Origin: Candidatus Woesearchaeota archaeon
GTDB lineage: Archaea; Nanobdellota; Nanobdellia; Woesearchaeales; JAHWIC01
DNA length: 64,000 bases
NCBI GenBank assembly: GCA_019322485.1
Contig: JAHWIK010000002.1
Coordinates: 1 to 64,000 of the forward strand
Reading direction: 5' to 3'
Below are positions 32,638 to 42,200 of this stretch, piece after piece (within the stretch, counting starts at the first letter, position 1; the number at the start of each line of letters is the position of its first letter). The translations under genes were made by a program, and so were the position numbers. The notes under the pieces are model-generated. The model saw only the letters and a program-made list of their open reading frames with translations, searched no databases and was not told where the DNA came from.

Positions 32638-33621
32638 ATGGAAAAAATAGCTGTTATTGGGGCAGGAAGCTGGGGAACTACACTTGCTTGTTTACTGGGC
32701 AACAAAGGTTATAATGTAAACCTCTGGGTATTTGAAAAAGAACTAGTCCAGGAAATAAAAGCTGGAAGGGAGAACAAACAATATCTGCCGGGAATTGAGC
32801 TTCCACCATCAGTTAAGCCAAACAGTTCTTTAAAGGAAGTTATACTTGATGCAAACCTTATTGTAACAGCTGTGCCATCACAATTTCTGCGTAGTACTGC
32901 AAAGGAATTTTCTTCTTTTGTAGCGAAAAATACAATTATCGTGAGTGTAACAAAAGGCCTTGAGCATGGAACCTCCAAACGCATGTCCCAGATTCTTGAA
33001 GAAGAACTTCCATCTCATGTTAAGATTGTCGCTTTGTCAGGCCCGAATCATGCTGAAGAAGTAAGCAGAAAGATACCAACAGCTTGCGTAATAGCTTCAA
33101 AAGACTTGGAATGCTTAAATGCAGTAAAAGAGGTTTTTAGTACAAATTATTTCAAGGTTTATCCTCTTGATGATATCACTGGTGTAGAGGTTTGTGGTGC
33201 AGTAAAGAACATAACAGCTATTGCAACTGGTGTTTGTGATGGCCTGGGATTTGGTGATAATGCACACGGCGCAATAATAACCCTCGGCTTAACTGAAATG
33301 AACCGATTTGGTAGGGTATTTGGTGCTAAACGTGCAACCTGTTACGGCTTGGCTGGTGTTGGCGACCTTGTTGCAACCTGCACAAGTAAACACAGCAGAA
33401 ACCGTTTTGTTGGACAAAAACTTGCAGAAGGCAAGTCACTTGAAGAAATAAAAAAAGAGATGCATGGTATGGTTGCTGAAGGCGTAAAAACAACAGAGTC
33501 TGTTTATGAGTTTAGCTTAAAGCATAACCTTGATATGCCTCTTACTACTCAGGCTTATAAAGTTCTTTACGAGAAAAAAGACCTAAATGAAGCCATAGCT
33601 GACCTTATCAAACTTATTTAG
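32638..33621 (+). CDS. gpsA: NAD(P)-dependent glycerol-3-phosphate dehydrogenase, bacterial type
   Basis: A 327-residue GpsA of full normal length. The Rossmann motif is IGAGSWGTTLA (about 7-17), with SGPNHAEEVSRKIPTA, VCGAVKNITAIATGVCDGLG (catalytic Lys) and YGLAGVGDLVATCTS further on. It reduces dihydroxyacetone phosphate to sn-glycerol-3-phosphate, the bacterial and eukaryotic backbone. Archaea use EgsA (G1P dehydrogenase), of opposite stereochemistry. Its operon position behind two PlsC genes supports a phosphatidate-type pathway. It is followed by a 254-bp intergenic stretch with hairpins and T-rich tandem repeats. Confidence 0.95.
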   Translation: MEKIAVIGAGSWGTTLACLLGNKGYNVNLWVFEKELVQEIKAGRENKQYLPGIELPPSVKPNSSLKEVILDANLIVTAVPSQFLRSTAKEFSSFVAKNTIIVSVTKGLEHGTSKRMSQILEEELPSHVKIVALSGPNHAEEVSRKIPTACVIASKDLECLNAVKEVFSTNYFKVYPLDDITGVEVCGAVKNITAIATGVCDGLGFGDNAHGAIITLGLTEMNRFGRVFGAKRATCYGLAGVGDLVATCTSKHSRNRFVGQKLAEGKSLEEIKKEMHGMVAEGVKTTESVYEFSLKHNLDMPLTTQAYKVLYEKKDLNEAIADLIKLI

Positions 33622-33655
33622 TATAATAAGAAAATCATCATTAAAAATAAAAAAT

Positions 33656-33775
33656 ATGATTTTTGCCTTCTTCTCTACATAAAGCAAAAATCATCATCTG
33701 CCCCCCTTTATGCTCTAGCTAAAAGGAAGGTAAGTGGATGAAAAATCCTTTATAGTGGTTGTGGAAGGATTTTTC
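33656..33775. repeat. Structured intergenic element, copy 1 (two long hairpins)
   Basis: Hairpin 1: ATGATTTTTGC (33656-33666) pairs with GCAAAAATCAT (33684-33694), 11 bp. Hairpin 2: GAAAAATCCTT (33740-33750) pairs with AAGGATTTTTC (33765-33775), 11 bp, with a 14-nt loop ending GGTTGTGG. The same arrangement, spacing and loop recur at 52363-52469, with a compensatory base-pair change in hairpin 2. It sits between the convergent ends of gpsA and the DUF212 gene; strand is not determined. A 3' UTR element, small RNA or terminator module are all possible. Confidence 0.6.
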
Positions 33776-33868
33776 AGATTTATTTTTGTGTTTTTTCTAA
33801 TTATAATTTTTCAGATTTATTTTTTTCTTATTTTTCCTAATTACTAATTCAGATTGATTATTCTATTC
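33774..33868. repeat. 37-38-bp T-rich imperfect tandem repeat
   Basis: TCAGATTTATTTTT recurs at 33774 and 33811, and a third weaker unit starts TCAGATTGATTATT at 33849. The period is 37-38 bp, with CTAATTA near the end of each unit. Long T-runs on the plus strand could end gpsA transcription. It abuts the second hairpin of the structured element. Confidence 0.5.
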
Positions 33869-33874
33869 AAAACA

Positions 33875-34312
33875 TCAAAGAATTGCATAAGCTAAAACTG
33901 CAGTAAGAACTCCAATTATTACGCCAACAGTCACTTCTAAGGGTGTGTGCCCCAATGCATAATGCTCTTCAGGAAGCTTTAATCTGGCTGCTTTTATTAT
34001 CCTGTTAAGCATCTTGCCTTCTTCTCCTGCTTCACGCCTGACTCCAAATGCGTCTCTCACAACTATTAAAGCCAAGATTAGGGATATAACAAAAGCTGTA
34101 TTAAATCCTTCATAAAGCGCTATAGAAACTGTAAGGGCCAGGACTAATGCTGAATGAGAGCTTGGCATACTGCCAGTAACTATCAAATCTTTAATATGAA
34201 ATGATTTTTTATGTTTGAATACAAAGATTACTATCTTCAAACCTTGTGCAATTACTCCAGCTAAGATTGTAGGAATGATTACATCGCTGAATTCCATACT
34301 GCAATAATTCAC
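33875..34312 (-). CDS. Divergent PAP2/DUF212 family membrane protein
   Basis: A 145-residue membrane protein of the DUF212 (divergent PAP2) family: GSMPSSHSALVLALTVSIAL, VRDAFGVRREAGEEGKMLN and ALGHTPLEVTVGVIIGVL. The SSHS and GH motifs recall the PAP2 phosphatase active site, though activity of this family is unproven. With gpsA and plsC nearby, a lipid-phosphate phosphatase role is attractive (inference). ATG at 34312, divergent from dxr with 38 bases between starts, so the two share a promoter region. Confidence 0.82.
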   Translation of the reverse strand: MNYCSMEFSDVIIPTILAGVIAQGLKIVIFVFKHKKSFHIKDLIVTGSMPSSHSALVLALTVSIALYEGFNTAFVISLILALIVVRDAFGVRREAGEEGKMLNRIIKAARLKLPEEHYALGHTPLEVTVGVIIGVLTAVLAYAIL

Positions 34313-34350
34313 AACAAACTATTTAAAATCTTCGATTTTATCCCAGTTTA

Positions 34351-35481
34351 ATGAACATATCAATTTTAGGCTCAACAGGCTCTATTGGAACTCAAGCCTT
34401 GGATATTGTAAGGAATAATCCTGGATTTAAGGTAAAGGCATTGTCATGCAATTCTAATATTGAGGTTCTAAAGGAACAGATTGAAAAATTTAAGCCAGAG
34501 GTAGTCGCTGTGTTTGATGAAGAGAAAGCTGATTTACTAAAGGCAGATATCCCGATATACAAAGGGCTCAATGGATTAGTCAAGATTGCGACCATGCAGG
34601 ATGCTGATATAGTAATCAACTCTTTGGTTGGGAGCATTGGTGTTTTGCCGACTCTTAAAGCTGCGCAGCACTTCAAAACCATCGCACTTGCGAATAAGGA
34701 GACACTAGTTGCTGCCGGAAGCATTGTTATGGATATGGTCAGGAAGAATGGAGTTAGATTAATGCCAATTGATTCAGAGCATTCTGCAATATTCCAATGC
34801 CTAAACGGAGAAAATATTGATGAAGTGAACAAAATAACAATTACATGCTCTGGCGGAGCTTTCAAGAACAAAACAATTGGAGAATTAGAAAATGTCAAAG
34901 CAGCTGATGCATTAAAGCATCCAACATGGAACATGGGCCCAAAGATTACTATAGACTGCGCTACATTAATGAACAAAGGGTTTGAGGTTATAGAAGCGCA
35001 CTGGCTTTATAATATGCCTTATGGTAAGATTGAAGTTGTAATGCACCCGCAAAGTATTGTTCATAGCTTAGTTGAGTTCCAAGACCACTCTGTTATTGCT
35101 CAATTAGGAATGCCTTCTATGAAAATTCCAATACAATATGCCCTAAGCCACCCAAAAAGGTTCAAAAACAACACCCTTCCCCAGTTAAGCCTGACAGATG
35201 TAAAGAATCTGGAGTTCAAAGAGCCTGATTTTGACAAATTTCCATGCCTAAAGTATGCTTATGAAGCAGGAAAGATTGGAGGTACCTTGCCTGCAGTTAT
35301 GAATGCAGCAAATGAGGTTGCCGTGAGATTGTTTCTAGAAAATAAGATAAAGTTCCTTGGAATAGCCAAGATAATCAAGGCTGCTATGGACGGCCATAAA
35401 CCAGTAAAAAATCCAGGTCTAGATGAGATATTAGACATAGATAAAAAAACAAAAAAAGAAGTTAAAGAATCCTTGGAATGA
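34351..35481 (+). CDS. dxr: 1-deoxy-D-xylulose 5-phosphate reductoisomerase (MEP pathway)
   Basis: A 376-residue DXR with the NADPH motif GSTGSIG (7-13), SLVGSIGVLPTLKA, ALANKETLVAAG, the active-site block MPIDSEHSAIFQCLNGE, ITCSGGAF, HPTWNMGPKITIDCATLMNK and MHPQSIVHSLVEFQD. All catalytic-domain motifs are present, so it should be active. It converts DXP to MEP, the committed step of the bacterial isoprenoid route; nearly all archaea use mevalonate variants. It follows the bacterial-type lipid genes and meets the archaeal uS2 gene tail to tail with no gap. Horizontal acquisition is likely. No other MEP gene is in the window. Confidence 0.95.
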   Translation: MNISILGSTGSIGTQALDIVRNNPGFKVKALSCNSNIEVLKEQIEKFKPEVVAVFDEEKADLLKADIPIYKGLNGLVKIATMQDADIVINSLVGSIGVLPTLKAAQHFKTIALANKETLVAAGSIVMDMVRKNGVRLMPIDSEHSAIFQCLNGENIDEVNKITITCSGGAFKNKTIGELENVKAADALKHPTWNMGPKITIDCATLMNKGFEVIEAHWLYNMPYGKIEVVMHPQSIVHSLVEFQDHSVIAQLGMPSMKIPIQYALSHPKRFKNNTLPQLSLTDVKNLEFKEPDFDKFPCLKYAYEAGKIGGTLPAVMNAANEVAVRLFLENKIKFLGIAKIIKAAMDGHKPVKNPGLDEILDIDKKTKKEVKESLE

Positions 35482-36075
35482 CTATTCTTCTGTAAAATCC
35501 TCTACCTTCTCTTTTAATTCTCCTTTTAGCAATCCCCTGTTCTTCAGGTACTCCCTTGTTAAGACCCAAAAGAATAGTCCAAGGCTTTTCTTCCCTTTGT
35601 TATTGCATGGTATTACCAGATCTATGTTGTTTGACTGGTTATTTGTATCGCATAAAGCCACAACAGGTATACCAACCTTGATAGCATCCAATATTGTGTT
35701 TCTATCAGGCCAAGAATCTGTCACAAGCAAAACCTTTGCTTCGTGGTAGATATCTAAATCAGGATTTGTCAGCATACCGGGTGGATATCTTCCTGCACAT
35801 ACCTTTGCACCAGTAATCTTCCCAAATAGCTTTAGCGGCTTCCATCCATTCTCTCTTCTGCTTACAATAAGAATCTCTTCTGGAGCATAATTTGCCAGGA
35901 ATTTAGCTGCTATCCTGATTCTTTCATCAATTTTCTGCAGGTTTAATACACTTAAACCATCCGGTCTGGTCTTGTAAATAAACTGTTCCATATACTTTGT
36001 CCTAAACTTGGTGCCTATATGTATTCCAGCTTTAAGGTACCAGTCAGTTGGTACTAAAAATTGTTCTTCTGCCAT
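35482..36075 (-). CDS. rps2: Small ribosomal subunit protein uS2, archaeal type
   Basis: A 197-residue uS2 of the archaeal/eukaryotic (SA) type: AGIHIGTKFRTKYMEQFIYK at the start, RYPPGMLTNPDL and the following region, and IPVVALCDTNNQSNNIDLVI. It anchors the genome as archaeal right beside dxr. The ATG at 36075 is preceded by GGAGGT eight bases upstream, which lies in a short hairpin (36080-36096). The 208-bp region upstream holds further hairpins and could be a structured leader. Confidence 0.96.
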   Translation of the reverse strand: MAEEQFLVPTDWYLKAGIHIGTKFRTKYMEQFIYKTRPDGLSVLNLQKIDERIRIAAKFLANYAPEEILIVSRRENGWKPLKLFGKITGAKVCAGRYPPGMLTNPDLDIYHEAKVLLVTDSWPDRNTILDAIKVGIPVVALCDTNNQSNNIDLVIPCNNKGKKSLGLFFWVLTREYLKNRGLLKGELKEKVEDFTEE

Positions 36076-36079
36076 GTTT

Positions 36080-36096
36080 AAAAACCTCCGGTTTTT
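36080..36096 (-). promoter_or_regulatory. Hairpin containing the uS2 Shine-Dalgarno sequence
   Basis: On the mRNA (minus strand) AAAAACC-GGA-GGTTTTT forms a 7-bp stem with a 3-nt loop. The Shine-Dalgarno GGAGGT (36084-36089) occupies the loop and the first half of the stem, four bases before the AUG begins to be free. A second hairpin, TAGAAATTC-AAA-GAATTTCTA on the mRNA, is at 36104-36124. Such a layout could regulate uS2 translation. Confidence 0.5.
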
Positions 36097-36147
36097 GACA
36101 TCCTAGAAATTCTTTGAATTTCTATGATTTTATTTTATTTCCTCCTT

Positions 36148-36212
36148 GTAACCATCGCATGAGAACTGTCAGAATAATATCTGACTGCAATTTTTTTTAC
36201 CTCATGCAGTTA
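36148..36212 (-). ncRNA. Candidate structured RNA upstream of uS2
   Basis: An outer stem, GCATGAG and CTCATGC (36157-36163 with 36201-36207), encloses an inner hairpin, GTCAGA and TCTGAC (36168-36173 with 36180-36185). Read on the minus strand a further stem, UAACU with GGUUA, extends the base of the outer stem by allowing one G-U pair; on the plus strand that pair is broken, so the minus strand is favoured. An ACA trinucleotide follows the 3' side of the stem, which recalls H/ACA guide RNAs, but the fit is imperfect. It may be a leader of rps2 rather than a separate gene. Confidence 0.35.
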
Positions 36213-36282
36213 TGCACAAACTACAGCGTTTATGCGTCGGTAATAGACTATAGAAATAAAGGTTGGTTTATAAAGATAACGT

Positions 36283-39200
36283 TTACTTTGCCTTCTTCAA
36301 ATGCTGGTGTATCTCGTGCTCTTTCCAGCCTGCCTTAATCAATCTGCCCTTAACCTGGTCAAATGACTTGCCTTTAGAGATATGGTCCCTTACAAAATGA
36401 CCCAAAACAGCTGAGTTGACCATATCCTTTGGCCAGCCTTTCTTTATCAGCTCATTCTGTACATCCTTAATGCTCATCTTCTCCGATGCATGCAGGATTA
36501 GATGTTTTAATTCTGCTGTATAGATAGACTCCTCTGGCCAGCCTCTTTTCAACAGCTCCACATGGATATCATGAAGGTGCTTTCCTTTTGCCAATGAACT
36601 TGAAATATATTTCTCCATTGTAGGCACTTTCTGTGTAATAACCATTCCAGACTTCTTATGCATGATTAATCCAAACAATGCAATTGCCACTAAAGCAGCA
36701 GAGACCACGCTGATAATGATGTTCTTTAAAGGTATCTCTGGCGCAGGCAGTGGCGGCCTTACAGCTGGTGAATATTCTTCTCCTGGTGTGACCACTCTCG
36801 TTGGCGGCCTTGGTGTTGGTATCTCTGGCTCTTCTTCTATCTCTACTTCCTCTGTAATTGTTGGTATAGTTACTGGTGGCGGCACAGACTCATATATTGA
36901 CCTCAGTATAAAGCAGCCTCTCCTATATGCTACCCTATCCAACTCCATGTATAAATCATAATATTGGTTATTGTTCAAGTCAAACTTCCCAGATTGGTTT
37001 GTATAAAGCAGTATCTTTCCTCCCCCTATATTTCCTACAACTGTAGGCATGTATAAGACCCCATAGTAGTCTCCTAATTGGGTGAGAGTCATTGTGTGTG
37101 TTACTTCATCAAATATGAAAACAGCCTGGTCATTTAGCTTCAAACAAACCTCAACACCTTCATCAGTCAGCTGTACACGAGTACTGGTAGGTCCAGCACC
37201 GCCTCCGCCACCTCCTCCTGTTACTCCACTCGTACCAGAAGAAACAGTTATACCCACGCTGGCAGAATCTGACTTGCCAAACCTGTCAGTAACCGTCAGG
37301 GTTGCTGTTGCTGACGAGGTGTATGTATGTGATGTCACATTATCGGTGCTGTCAGGTGTTCCATCAGTTTCAAAGTCCCATGAATAGCTTAATACATCAT
37401 TCAGCTCACCAGGTATATTTGGGTCAGTACTCAACGTACCATTAAAGTAAACAGTAACTGAGTCAGTTCCACTGGTTGGACTGGCATTTAACACAGCAAC
37501 AGGAGCATAATTAACAATATCAGTGAGGTTTTTCGGGCCAGTAGTCGTTGTTCCGTTAAATGTAACATTACCAGAATACAATATTCCATCTGTTATGTTG
37601 GCATCTACAACAATTGCATCTGCTACTGTTGAGTTTGTTACTGTTGAGTTTGTTACTGTTGAGCTTATTATAGTGGAATTATCTATGGTTGAATTGATAA
37701 TGGTTGAATTAGTGACAGTAGAATCAATCACATTTGAGTTTTCAACAGTTGAATTGGTTATTGTTGAATCTGTAACGTTTGAATTGGTTACATTTGAATA
37801 CCAGACAAGCGAATTGTGGATATCAGAGTCAGTTGTATTGCTTTCCTTGAGGTCAGAATCCCCGGAACCTGTAATCTCTGTGTCTGTGCAGTCAGTACCA
37901 TCTGCTGTTGAATCGCTTATATTGCATCTGAGTATAGTTGAATCTGATACAGTCGAATTGTATATGTTCGAGTCGTCTACATCAGAGTAACCTACAGTTG
38001 AGTCTGTTATGTTTGAATTGATTATATCACTCTCCTCAACATAAGACGGATCTATTATAGCATCCGTGCAGTCAGTATTATTTAGTTCTGAATCGCTTAT
38101 GTTGCATCTTAGGATTGTTGAGTTAATTATGGTCGAATTATAGATAATTGAATTTGTTGTGCTTATTTCAGGTCCTGTTATAGTTGATATGTTTATTGTT
38201 GAGCCTGCTATTCCTGTTATATTGGCATAACTGCCATTATACCATGTATCATTCACCCATGAATCAACCAGCACACTTAGCTCAACAACAGTGATTGTGA
38301 TTATTCCGCTGGTGCAATTATTTGCTGCGCCAGAATCATCGCAGGCAGTTATGAGGACATCGATTACCTCTATAGTATCTGGTGTAGACCAGTTAATCAA
38401 GCCAGTTGTATTCGATATATTGAAGCGTGTCTCATTGTCAAAGTAGGTTATAGGGTCGTTATCAACATCCATAGCAGTAATATTATAAGTAAACTGCACA
38501 TTTATGGCTGCAGTTTTGTTCTCTAATGCAGGAGAGAAGTAAGGCTGATTATTAACAAGAGTCAGATTATTGCTGTAATAGGTTGCTCCATCTGCTGTTC
38601 CATCATTTGGTATAACAGCTGCGTACCATGTTTCCCCTCCGTTTGTTTCATCTGAAACAATTAAGTCAGTCCTGTTCATATATAATGCCCTGATTTGATT
38701 TGCTGATAAAGTTCTGTTATAGAACCTTAATTCATCAATAATACCATCGAAATTCTTACCAAGATATACATCAGCAGAATTATTAACAGCATTCATATTA
38801 TAGCAGGTAGTTGTTTGGTCCAGTGCTCCATCAACATAAACTCTAGTGTAGCTTCCGTCATATGTAAAGGCAAGATAATGCCATGAACTGTCATTAAGCT
38901 GTGTAGAAGTCGCAACACCGCAGCTATCTTTGTTGGTATCTTTAACTGAAAGTCCAGCATCTCCTTTTGCATTAACAGTTATTGCAATGCCTTCTTTTTC
39001 ATCGTTTTTGTTGTGCTTTGTGAATAATCCCTGGCCATTGTTCTTCCACCAAGCAACAGTACCAGTACCAGCTCCAAGGACATCTATATCGCCATCATTA
39101 TCAACATCAGCTGCATAGACAGATATAGCAGAATTAAAAGTTCCGTTGATTGTGTGTTGAGTGAAGCTTTCGCTTCCATCATTTTCCCACCATACAATAT

Positions 39201-42200
39201 CGTTATCGGTAGTGGCAGCCCCAAGGACATCAATATCACCATCATTGTCAAGGTCAGTTGCATAGACCGATTGCCCATCGAACGTTCCGTTGATTATGTG
39301 CTGAGTAAAGTTTTCACTGCCGTCATTTTCCCACCATACAATATCGTCATCAAGAACAGCAGTTCCAAGGACATCGATATCACCATCATTATCAATATCA
39401 GTTGCGTAGACTGATTTGGGGTAGTTAAAAGTATCGTTGATTGCGTGTTGGGTCCAGGTGCTTCCGTCGCCATTTGTGTTATTCCACCATACTATATCAT
39501 CATAAGAGGAAGAGGTTCCTAAGACATCAATATCACCATCTCCATCAATATCAGCTGCATAGACATCCCTAGCACCAATAAAAGAAGCATTAATTACGTT
39601 TTGAACCCAGGCGCTTCCATCTCCGTTTGTATTATTCAACCACACCACATCAGCATCATTGCTAGATGAGGCAACGATATCTGCATCACCATCTCCGTCA
39701 ATGTCAGCAGTGTAGACGTATCTGGCATCAAAAGAGTCGTTGATTATGTTTTGTGTCCAGGCGCTTCCATCTCCGTTTGTGTTATCCCACCATGCAATAT
39801 CGTCATCAGTACCAGCACCTCCAACAATATCAATATCACCATCTCCGTCAATGTCAGCTGCGTGGACAGAATTTGCGCCATTGAAACTTCCGTTGATATT
39901 GTATTGGGTCCAGGTGCTTCCGTCGCCATTTGTGTTATTCCACCAGGCAATGTCATCTTTAGCAATAGCAGCCCCAATAATATCAACATCACCATCATTA
40001 TCTATGTCAGTTGCATAGACCTGACCAGCAGCACCAAAAGATGTATTAATAAGATTTTCTGCAGTATCAATCACCTCATCACTAGCACTATCAACCTTAA
40101 CCCATGCTGTATATGTGAAACTGCTAACATCCAAACTACTGCTGTCAGCAACTGTGATATAATCATTGCCGTCAAAGCTGTAAGCACCCCAACCATCATA
40201 ACCTGCACTTGATGAAAGAGTTGCTCCACTTACATTTCCATAATTATTATTACCAGAGTAATCTTTAGCATAGGTTGAATTTGAAGAGCCGACTTCAAAC
40301 GGCATATCTAGAACCGCAATTGACATGTTATCAACAAACCAGTTTATAATAGACTTAACGTCATCAGTATCAATGTCTGTTTCATTAATTATGTACAATG
40401 TTAGATTATCAGAACTACTGTTAGTGGTTGCATTTAATATTACAGCATCAATTGTTGGAACTCTATTTGGGAATACTGTAAGATTATTGCTAGATGTATA
40501 AGCTGAATAATCTTCTCCGTCATAAACTCTTACAGAACATGACCAATTATCTCCTTTTGATGTAAATGAACTGTCTAAAGTGTCTAATAGGATTATCTCT
40601 CCATAGGATGAAATTGATGTTGCAAATCCATCTTTATATTTGACTATGAGGTAATCATTTGACCCTCCCCCAGAGTTATTATACCCAATTACGTAGACGT
40701 TGCCTGAGGAGTCTACTGCAATTCCGGATACATAGTCATCCCCTCCTGTATCATAAGTTGTGTTCCAAAGGAAATTTCCGTTTGTGTCGTATTTTACTGT
40801 TAAACAATCTCTAGTTGCAAGTGCTGAATGCCCACTTACATAAGCGTTGCCTGAGGAGTCGACTGCTATTCCGTATGCCCAATTATTCGCTCCCATATCA
40901 TAAGTTGTGTTCCAGAGTAGGTTTCCGTTGGTGTCGTATTTGATTGTTTGGTAATCATAAGGCGATGACCCATTATGCCCAGTTACGTAGACGTTGCCTG
41001 AGGAGTCGACTGCGATTCCTTTTGCTTCATCATCTCCACTTGAGTCATAGTGTGCGCTCCAGAGTTGGGTTCCGTTGGTGTCGTATTTGATTGTGAAGTA
41101 ATCAGTATCTCCTCCAAGACTGGTATTATATCCTGTTACATAGACATTACCTGAGGAGTCGACTGCGATTGCACTTGCCATATCATCATCTCCTCCATCA
41201 TAGGTTGCGTTCCAGATGTGGGTTCCGTTTGAGTCATATTTGATTGTAAAGTAATCATTATCAGCTCCGCTATCTGAATATCCAGTTACGTAAACGTTGC
41301 CTGAGGAGTCTAGAGCGATTCCGTATGCTTCATCATCTCCACTTGAGTCATAGGTTGCGTTCCAGATGTGGGTTCCGTTTGAGTCATATTTGATTGTAAA
41401 GTAATCATTATCAGCTCCATTATGTGAATATCCAGTTACATAGACGTTGCCTGAGGAGTCGACTGCTATTGATTGTGCGGTGTCAGTTCCCCCTGAATCA
41501 TAGGTTGTGTTCGAGAGTAGATTTCCGTTGGTGTCGTATTTGACTGTAAGGTAATCATTTGGCCCAGAACTGTTATATCCAGTTACGTAGACGTTGCCTG
41601 AGGAGTCGACTGCGATTGCCTTGGCATATGCAGTAGCAGCTCCTCCTGCATCATAAGATGCGTTCCAAACCTGGACAGGTCCAATAATACCATTCTTGTA
41701 CCATTCTCCTGTAAATGAAATTGTATCCATATCCAAATCACTCGCATTAGCATAGCACATCAAATCATCAGAAGTCAGATTAGCCCCTGTTGTAGAATTT
41801 AATATCACCAAACCAATTGTAGGAACCCTGTTTGAAGGTATTGTTAAGTTATTGCTGTAATAAACAGCCCCATCTTCTGTCCCATCATTTGGTGTTACAG
41901 CAGCATACCACATTTCTCCTTTGCTTGTTTCATCTGAAACAATTAAATCAGTTCTGTTCATGTAAAGAGCTTTTATTTGAGCTGCTGATAAGGAATGATT
42001 GAATACCAGGAGTTCATCTATTGAGCCGTTGAAATAAGTAGTCGCACTGCCTATCATAAAGTTATTCCATCCAGAGATGCTAGAATATGTTGAGGTATCC
42101 TGGTCTTTTAAGTCCCCGTCAATGTATAATTTTATTCCATTTCCGTTTGTTGTACCATCCCAGGTGAAGGCAACATGATGCCAGGCATTTGATGAAACAG

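Noticed and set aside
10208..35481. The bacterial-looking lipid block as a contaminating contig joined to archaeal sequence.
   Set aside because: Archaeal-type genes (HMGCS, DUF35, archaeal thiolases) lie inside the block, archaeal TATA boxes precede several of its genes, and archaeal radB and rps2 flank it without visible change in base composition. Read coverage could still overturn this.
36148..36212. A confident H/ACA guide RNA call.
   Set aside because: The ACA and stem are present, but the pocket is asymmetric and the base of the stem has a three-base bulge, so only a structured-RNA candidate is reported.
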